Shown in pieces: positions 58,821 to 64,000 of a stretch of 64,000 bases of DNA (its first letter is position 1; each line of letters opens with the position of its first letter). Origin of the DNA: CAZRCZ01 sp964598765. GTDB lineage: Bacteria; Sumerlaeota; Sumerlaeia; MVZB01; JAJFLK01. The stretch lies in contig CAZRCZ010000020.1 in the NCBI GenBank assembly GCA_964598765.1, positions 40,778 through 104,777 of the forward strand, given 5' to 3'. Position numbers and translations under genes: made by a program. The notes beneath the pieces are model-generated. The model saw only the letters and a list, made by a program, of their open reading frames with translations, made no database searches and was not told where the DNA came from.

Positions 58821-61361
58821 TTGATTCCGCAATCCTCGATCCACGCTACGGATTTGTGGGACGGTCTTTCCTCCGATGACCTGATGAGCGAAGCGCGCGC
58901 CGCGTTTCATCTCGGATTTCTCGATTCGCAATCGCTTCCGACCACCCCGACTCTCACGCTCTCGACCTCGCTCGATCTGGTCAATCGCCTTCTCGCGCGA
59001 ACCGATCCCTCCGGCGAATTGCTCCGCAAAGCTTACCGCCTCAAGTTCCAAATTTATGACCGTCGCGGCCAGAGCGATCTCTGGCAAACGACCTACAACG
59101 CGCTTCCGAGTTCGCTCCCCGACATTTCCTCGACCGACTGGACCCAGCAGAAATTGCTCTGGAGCATCATTCACTCGGCCGAACTTTACGATTGGGGCGG
59201 AGTCAAGAGTTCGCTCGCCCATTACAACGCCGCCGGACTGAAAGGGGAAGCCAAGGCCGATTACATCCGCGTCAAATGCCGTTCCGACATTCGCAACGGC
59301 GCGGGGGCGCAGGGCTACCTCGATCTGGCGACGGCGATCGCCAACGACGCCTCGTGGGACATCGCCGATCCCTACTTCGATCCCTATTACGGTCAGACCG
59401 ATTTCAGCCAACTCGACTCGTGGGCGCTGATCCAGCCCCTCCTTCAATTACTCGGATCGAACCCGCAGGATCAAAACATCGGACTGCGGCGCTGGTTCGA
59501 GTTCGCCGCGCCGTCGGCCTTGAATCCGCTCGGCTCACTTTTCCCCGACGCTCCGGCTCAGGCGCGCGCCGCGCTGATCGCGGAATTCCGCCAGAAGGCT
59601 CTGGCCTTCGCCCCCGATCCCAACACGCCGGTCCCCTCGACCGGCGGTTATCGCGAGCTTCTCGCCAACGCGATCCGGATGGAGAACCTCGCCTACACCG
59701 GACGGGCGCACGACATTCTCGTCGCCGAACAAAACCTGACCGCCACGATCTCCGGCATCCCCGATCCGGTTTGGAACGCCTTCCGCGCGGGGTGGAAGAT
59801 GTTCGGCTGGGGCGGGACGCTGGCCATCGGCAACGCGCTGGACGCTTCGGCGGAGATTCGCGCCGCGACGAACATCCTGCCCCCGTCTCCGTTCCGCGCG
59901 TTCGTGCTCGATCTTTTCGGCCTCTTGGAATTGAGCCAGTCCAATCCCGACGGCAACGTCCAATTCGCCCGCGCCTTCCTCATCGCCATTTCCCATCCCC
60001 TCATCGTGGATCAGATGATTAAAGGGGTGACGACCAACACGACGGGGCTTCAGGCGCAAGCGGTGCTGGACGTGCTGGCGCAACCCCCCTATCAACCCGA
60101 CACGCTTCCGCAGACCTTGGGAGCGCGGTCGCTTTTTGGAATTCGTCACGTCGGCAAATTCGCTCCGGCGCAACAGACTGCCGTGCTGGTTCAGGCGATC
60201 AAGGACGGAGCGAACGCGCTGGATATTTTGGAGCAGAACATGGACCCCGCCCAAGCGGCGTGGCGCGACACTCTCCGCGATCCGCTCATTCAGACCGTCG
60301 GGATCGTGGACGGCCCCAACGCCGCCCAACGCGCCGCTTCCGAATTCACCAAGGCCATCCGGCGCAATTCGGCCTTCGCCGGTTATCTCTCCAATCCGGG
60401 GGGACCTTCCAATTCCGTTTCGATCATTCTGTCGGTCGTTTCGGAGTTCGATCTTCTCGCGCAGGAAATCAAGAACGGCGATCCGGCGACGTCGGGGACG
60501 TTGTTGCGGTCGCTGGATTCGGCGACGATGGCGTCGGCGCTGGCGTCGCTTCCCGAAAATTTCATTCATCCCTTCCGCGTTCGGGTGGGGCGCGCGATTG
60601 TGGACGAATCGGACCGTCGCGCCTTGGACGGGACCGGATGGGTCTCTGCCGACTGGCGGCGCGTGCGCGAGAAGCGGGATGAAATCCTGCTGAATTGGTC
60701 CGACCGCGACAGCGAAGCCCGCGCCGAACTGCAAACCCTGACCACGGCGTCCGACGCCGACACGACGACGCGGCTCCGCGCGCAGACGGTCCTCGACGCG
60801 CTGGGGCCGATGCAGTCGCCGGCCGCCTACAACTGGGCGCAGGGTTGGCTGACGATCATTGAGAAGGAATACCCGAAACGGACCCATCTCTTTGACCTTC
60901 TGGCCGGGCCGCTCTCCCAAGCCGCCGGTCGGAGCGACGTTGCCGCCTACCTTGCCGCGCTTCCCCCATGGGTCAGGTCCCATCATCTCTACAACATCGC
61001 CCAAGCGTTCCGGAATATGGGCGATGAGGCCTCGGCCATTGACCGGCTGAATCAAGTTATTTCGATGTCCGACGCCGAACTGGAGGGCGACGAGGTCATT
61101 CGCTACGTCGCCGAGAGTCAGCGACTGGGAACGATGTGGAGCCAATCGCTCAAACTCCCGGCGTTGGCTGACCGTCAGGTGGTCTGGCGGACGATGATTG
61201 AGTATGCCCGCCAGCGACTCTCGACGATCCGGAGCACGGATGAAAATCGTTTCAATCTTGCGGCATGGGGTTTCACGGCGGCCAATCAGTTGCAGGATGA
61301 AGCGGCCAAGGCGGAGTTCAGCGTCTTCCTCCAAAGCGCGCCCAAGACAAGGATGTTCTGA
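58821..61361 (+). CDS. Large helical-repeat protein, probably exported, unknown function
   Basis: An 846-residue protein, helical and Ala/Leu-rich throughout (DDLMSEARAAFHLGFLDSQS, AQARAALIAEFRQKALAFAP, LYNIAQAFRNMGDEASAIDR), with a TPR-like stretch near the C-terminus. TTG 58821 is provisional. The same frame upstream encodes LWLLLFAFLIPQSSIHA, a good signal peptide, but it offers no ATG, GTG or TTG; a CTG at 58797 or a sequence error could explain this. It is followed 43 bp later by another exported protein, suggesting an operon. No family recognised. Confidence 0.75.
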   Translation: MIPQSSIHATDLWDGLSSDDLMSEARAAFHLGFLDSQSLPTTPTLTLSTSLDLVNRLLARTDPSGELLRKAYRLKFQIYDRRGQSDLWQTTYNALPSSLPDISSTDWTQQKLLWSIIHSAELYDWGGVKSSLAHYNAAGLKGEAKADYIRVKCRSDIRNGAGAQGYLDLATAIANDASWDIADPYFDPYYGQTDFSQLDSWALIQPLLQLLGSNPQDQNIGLRRWFEFAAPSALNPLGSLFPDAPAQARAALIAEFRQKALAFAPDPNTPVPSTGGYRELLANAIRMENLAYTGRAHDILVAEQNLTATISGIPDPVWNAFRAGWKMFGWGGTLAIGNALDASAEIRAATNILPPSPFRAFVLDLFGLLELSQSNPDGNVQFARAFLIAISHPLIVDQMIKGVTTNTTGLQAQAVLDVLAQPPYQPDTLPQTLGARSLFGIRHVGKFAPAQQTAVLVQAIKDGANALDILEQNMDPAQAAWRDTLRDPLIQTVGIVDGPNAAQRAASEFTKAIRRNSAFAGYLSNPGGPSNSVSIILSVVSEFDLLAQEIKNGDPATSGTLLRSLDSATMASALASLPENFIHPFRVRVGRAIVDESDRRALDGTGWVSADWRRVREKRDEILLNWSDRDSEARAELQTLTTASDADTTTRLRAQTVLDALGPMQSPAAYNWAQGWLTIIEKEYPKRTHLFDLLAGPLSQAAGRSDVAAYLAALPPWVRSHHLYNIAQAFRNMGDEASAIDRLNQVISMSDAELEGDEVIRYVAESQRLGTMWSQSLKLPALADRQVVWRTMIEYARQRLSTIRSTDENRFNLAAWGFTAANQLQDEAAKAEFSVFLQSAPKTRMF

Positions 61362-61404
61362 ACATGATTTTCTCCGTGTCTTCGCGCCTCGTTGGTGATG
61401 TATC

Positions 61405-62817
61405 ATGAATCGGCGACTTCCAGACCATCTGCGCGAACGGGCCAAAGTCTTGGTCCGCGTCTTGGCGGTGTGGAGCGCGCTGGGAGCAGTGGCCATGCTG
61501 ATTTGGCTCTTCAATCGCAACCCATCGGGCGATTATCTGACGCGGTCGGCCCACGCTCACACCGAACCGTCGCCAACGGGTTCCCCCAGCCCGTCGCCAA
61601 CGCCCAGCCCCACGCCCAGTCCTTCGCCGTCGTCGAGTCCCTCCCCGACGGCGAGCGACACCTCCACGATCACGCGCACGCCGACGAAGACGAAAACTCC
61701 AACGGCGGGTCCCTCCAGCACTCCGGACGGCGGCGGCGGAACCACGGCAACCCCGGCCGGCACGCCCAGCCCCTCCCCGACCGGGAACGTATCGACCCCT
61801 TCTCCCACGGCGACCCCTTCCCCCACTCCCAAATGCCCGGACGGAACCGTGAAATGGCTCCTCCACCGAGTGGACGTCTGCCAAGTCAATAGCAATACCT
61901 CCGGATGGTTTCTATTTTCATACCCGATGGATTTCACGATCACCAATACCGGGGGGTGCGACAGAATTTTTGGCTGGCAACTGGTGGCGACTTATACGTC
62001 AACCGTCGATGTCATTCAGATTTTCTCCGACCGCGAGTCAGACCAGACGGGCGTCATTCCCGCGGGGGGAACCGAGACCGTTCGGGTTTATATCTCGGGG
62101 GCGGTCAGTTCGCCGACGCGCGATCAACCCGGATTCGAGGAAGAGGCGTATCTGGAGGTTAATCTCTACTCGCCCGACATTTACACGCCGCCAGTGCTGG
62201 ATTCCGACAGCGCGACTTTCTTTTTCCACGATTGCAACATCCCCATCCCGAATCCAACGACCACTGCAACCGTAACCCCTCAACCAACGGTCTCACCGAC
62301 CATAACTCCCACCGCGACTCCGACCGCAACACCGCCCGTTTCTTGCCCGCAACAATCCGTTGATAGCTGGCGGGATCAGCAATGTGGCCCCGTTCGATTT
62401 GGCGCGACGGTTCAATACTCATACAAACTCAACTCGGAATACCTGCAGAATTGGTACTTTAAGGAGCGTGTCATACCCGTCCGCGTGGCAGGTAGGAATT
62501 GCTCAAATGGCGATGTGACTCAGAATACCAACCCTACGCTTGCGCTCCTAAGTCGAATTTCCGATATCATCTACATCCAAGGTGCACCGTGGTTTCTCGT
62601 GCCATGTGAAACCATGCGTAATCAAACTATTTTTTGGGGTCCGACGCCTGAAATCGTCGCCGACGAAACGAATGCCTGCCAATACTTTAACACACAATTG
62701 ATTGATGTCAGCGGCACCTGTCACGGGGGCGGGACGGTAACCACAAGTGTTACCGGCACATCAACATCATGCACATTTGCTGGACAAACGGACGATGTGT
62801 GTGGAGGATTTCCATAG
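61405..62817 (+). CDS. Exported Pro/Thr/Ser-rich protein with two Cys-containing modules
   Basis: A 470-residue protein. The N-terminal hydrophobic helix (about 15-36) is a signal or anchor. Two low-complexity linkers, TP/SP-rich at about 53-145 and again at about 290-318, separate two globular parts. The first (about 147-285) is beta-rich (WFLFSYPMDFTITNTGGCDR, AGGTETVRVYISGAVSS) like carbohydrate-binding or CARDB-type modules. The second (about 320-470) has several cysteines (CPQQSVDSWRDQQCGP, GRNCSNGD, CHGGG). The PT linkers are typical of modular secreted proteins and possible O-glycosylation sites. No family assigned. Confidence 0.8.
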   Translation: MNRRLPDHLRERAKVLVRVLAVWSALGAVAMLIWLFNRNPSGDYLTRSAHAHTEPSPTGSPSPSPTPSPTPSPSPSSSPSPTASDTSTITRTPTKTKTPTAGPSSTPDGGGGTTATPAGTPSPSPTGNVSTPSPTATPSPTPKCPDGTVKWLLHRVDVCQVNSNTSGWFLFSYPMDFTITNTGGCDRIFGWQLVATYTSTVDVIQIFSDRESDQTGVIPAGGTETVRVYISGAVSSPTRDQPGFEEEAYLEVNLYSPDIYTPPVLDSDSATFFFHDCNIPIPNPTTTATVTPQPTVSPTITPTATPTATPPVSCPQQSVDSWRDQQCGPVRFGATVQYSYKLNSEYLQNWYFKERVIPVRVAGRNCSNGDVTQNTNPTLALLSRISDIIYIQGAPWFLVPCETMRNQTIFWGPTPEIVADETNACQYFNTQLIDVSGTCHGGGTVTTSVTGTSTSCTFAGQTDDVCGGFP

Positions 62818-63013
62818 ACTGGATCCGTCTATGCTCGCGGATGGCCGGGGAAACGCCAAGTATGAAAGCAATATCAATCGTTAGGAAGTCTCGAAGGATA
62901 TCCCGTCATACACACACCTTTCATGTGACTCAGCCGTCTATGGAGGAGGATCGCGAGAACACCTTGTCCATCGGAGCGCCATGTCCGATTCACAAAGAGG
63001 GAGATATGTGAGA

Positions 63014-63982
63014 ATGAGATTCATCTTACACACGATGCGGAAATTTATTTACTCCGGCGGTATGTTGTTTGCCGTTCTGATTGCTTGTTTGTTGTCGGCA
63101 CATTCCGAAGCACCCGACGAGCGGAGACCAGACCTCAATTGGGACAAAGTACTCCCCTCTCTCCCAACCGGGGACGCGGGCTTTCATGGCGATTATCTCG
63201 CTGATGCGTGGCAAAACATTAACCAAACCCTGATGTCCCGCTCTGTTCTGTATTTGACGGGGGAGTTTCCCGGGGCCGATAGACCATTTACTTACAACTC
63301 AACCGTCGGAGATACGCTAACCACCGTGCTAAATGCGTTCGTCGGTAATTATCCCGGCTTGGTCTGGACACAAGATGAAAAGTATGGGACTATCTGGATT
63401 CATCCTGCAAGCGTGCGCTACGAGCGCATTCTTTCCCGGCGCCTCCGCGTTGATGAGGATCAGTTTGGCCTTGCTTTACACGCCCAAGTTCTTGCCAGTA
63501 TAGCGCAAGCGGACACTTCCCTTGGTGATAGCACACTTCGCGGCACAGGCTGGGATAATACATTCAACCCGCCGGTTGATGTCCCGAAAGGAAGCTACAC
63601 AATACGGGACTTGCTAAACATTTGTTGTAACGCCAGCCCATCTACAACTTTTTACATGATTCAAGACAATACTTCAGGTCGGCCTCGGTCGCTTTCAATC
63701 CAAGCCATTCATATTTCCCCTTCTTCCAAGGACCGCCGGAATCCACCTCCGGGCACTGCCCTGTTCGCCAAAACCCAGCTCGGGTGGACAGCGGCCAGTG
63801 GGTCGTTGCCCTTCTTCGCCGTCACAAATCTCGCTTCTCCTGATCCCAGCAGGAGGCAGTGCGCGCGACGGCTTATCCAAATTATGTACTTCCCATTCGA
63901 CGGGTATCCTTCACCCACGATGAATCAACCGGATGACTTATGGGTGTCTCTCGTCCTGAAAAAAGTTGACGGTTCAGAGTAG
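63014..63982 (+). CDS. Exported protein with an STN/secretin-N-like segment
   Basis: A 322-residue protein (from ATG 63014). The signal segment is MLFAVLIACLLSAHSEA. A segment near residues 85-130, STVGDTLTTVLNAFVGNYPG then LVWTQDEKYGTIWIHP, resembles the short alpha/beta STN or secretin-N modules that bind envelope partners. Later SYTIRDLLNICCNASPSTTF repeats the same logic. GAGGGAGATATGTGAG precedes it; ATG 62981 and 63035 are alternatives. It lies about 200 bp after the PT-rich protein, possibly in the same operon. GC content is lower than average. Confidence 0.72.
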   Translation: MRFILHTMRKFIYSGGMLFAVLIACLLSAHSEAPDERRPDLNWDKVLPSLPTGDAGFHGDYLADAWQNINQTLMSRSVLYLTGEFPGADRPFTYNSTVGDTLTTVLNAFVGNYPGLVWTQDEKYGTIWIHPASVRYERILSRRLRVDEDQFGLALHAQVLASIAQADTSLGDSTLRGTGWDNTFNPPVDVPKGSYTIRDLLNICCNASPSTTFYMIQDNTSGRPRSLSIQAIHISPSSKDRRNPPPGTALFAKTQLGWTAASGSLPFFAVTNLASPDPSRRQCARRLIQIMYFPFDGYPSPTMNQPDDLWVSLVLKKVDGSE

Positions 63983-64000
63983 GGGTACCGCCAGGTGAAT

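Noticed and set aside
59535..61520. 661-residue minus-strand frame
   Set aside because: Antisense to the 846-residue protein and running past its end; Arg/Gly/Gln-rich, no domain.

Overview
The window is chromosomal DNA from a moderately GC-rich, diderm-type bacterium that is probably uncultivated. I cannot name the phylum. The large gene set of DUF1501/DUF1800 proteins, many GT-C membrane glycosyltransferases, secreted TPR proteins, a cytochrome c-Cu monooxygenase-like fusion and a dense load of interspersed palindromic repeats fits the PVC superphylum (Planctomycetes, Verrucomicrobia) or nearby candidate phyla. That placement is inference from remembered genome styles, not from a marker gene.

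Layout. 1-7.5 kb: the 5' part of uvrA on the minus strand, divergent from a small RRM RNA-binding protein, then pyruvate phosphate dikinase and a GGDEF/HD-GYP c-di-GMP protein. 7.6-11.4 kb: the two halves of a heterodimeric ABC exporter. 11.4-17.4 kb: a compact Mu-like capsid module on the minus strand (portal, protease/scaffold, decoration-like protein, major capsid, gp36-like, one tail/adaptor-like and one coiled-coil membrane protein) with no terminase, integrase or tail genes. 17.6-30.7 kb: envelope and membrane genes, comprising a GT-C transferase, a TPR-Ser/Thr kinase coupled to a small unknown protein and a lipase-maturation-factor-like protein, and a tightly coupled five-gene minus-strand operon (4-TM protein, DUF1800 Tat lipoprotein, DUF1501, two large membrane proteins).

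30.9-35.2 kb: a zinc-ribbon protein, tRNA-Thr(CGT) and an FbpABC-type Fe(III) importer with a Fur-box-like palindrome upstream of fbpA. 35.6-36.9 kb: a heme c-Cu monooxygenase-like secreted protein with a good promoter overlapping a perfect palindrome. 37.2-43.9 kb: an accessory island with DUF433/DUF5615 and HigBA toxin-antitoxin pairs, an OLD-family ATPase/TOPRIM nuclease followed by a small GIY-YIG-like protein, and a nucleotidyltransferase with a 67-residue partner; a UbiA-family prenyltransferase sits among them.

44-52 kb: a phosphoribosyltransferase and dienelactone hydrolase pair, PgpH-type 7TM-HD, PhoH, another GT-C protein and a periplasmic adaptor lipoprotein. 52.4-64 kb: secreted proteins of unknown role (a 1037-residue TPR protein, an 846-residue repeat-rich protein, a PT-rich cysteine protein, an STN-like protein), a nitroreductase, and a remarkable secreted protein built on an LGVNSLDGL motif repeated at an exact 41-residue period.

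The strongest global signal is repetitive. At least six families of short, often palindromic or GA-rich interspersed sequences occupy nearly every larger gap and also lie in frame inside uvrA and the capsid portal and protease genes. The best candidates for undescribed biology are the 41-residue repeat protein, the isolated capsid module and its in-frame repeat insertions, and the OLD plus GIY-YIG-like pair.
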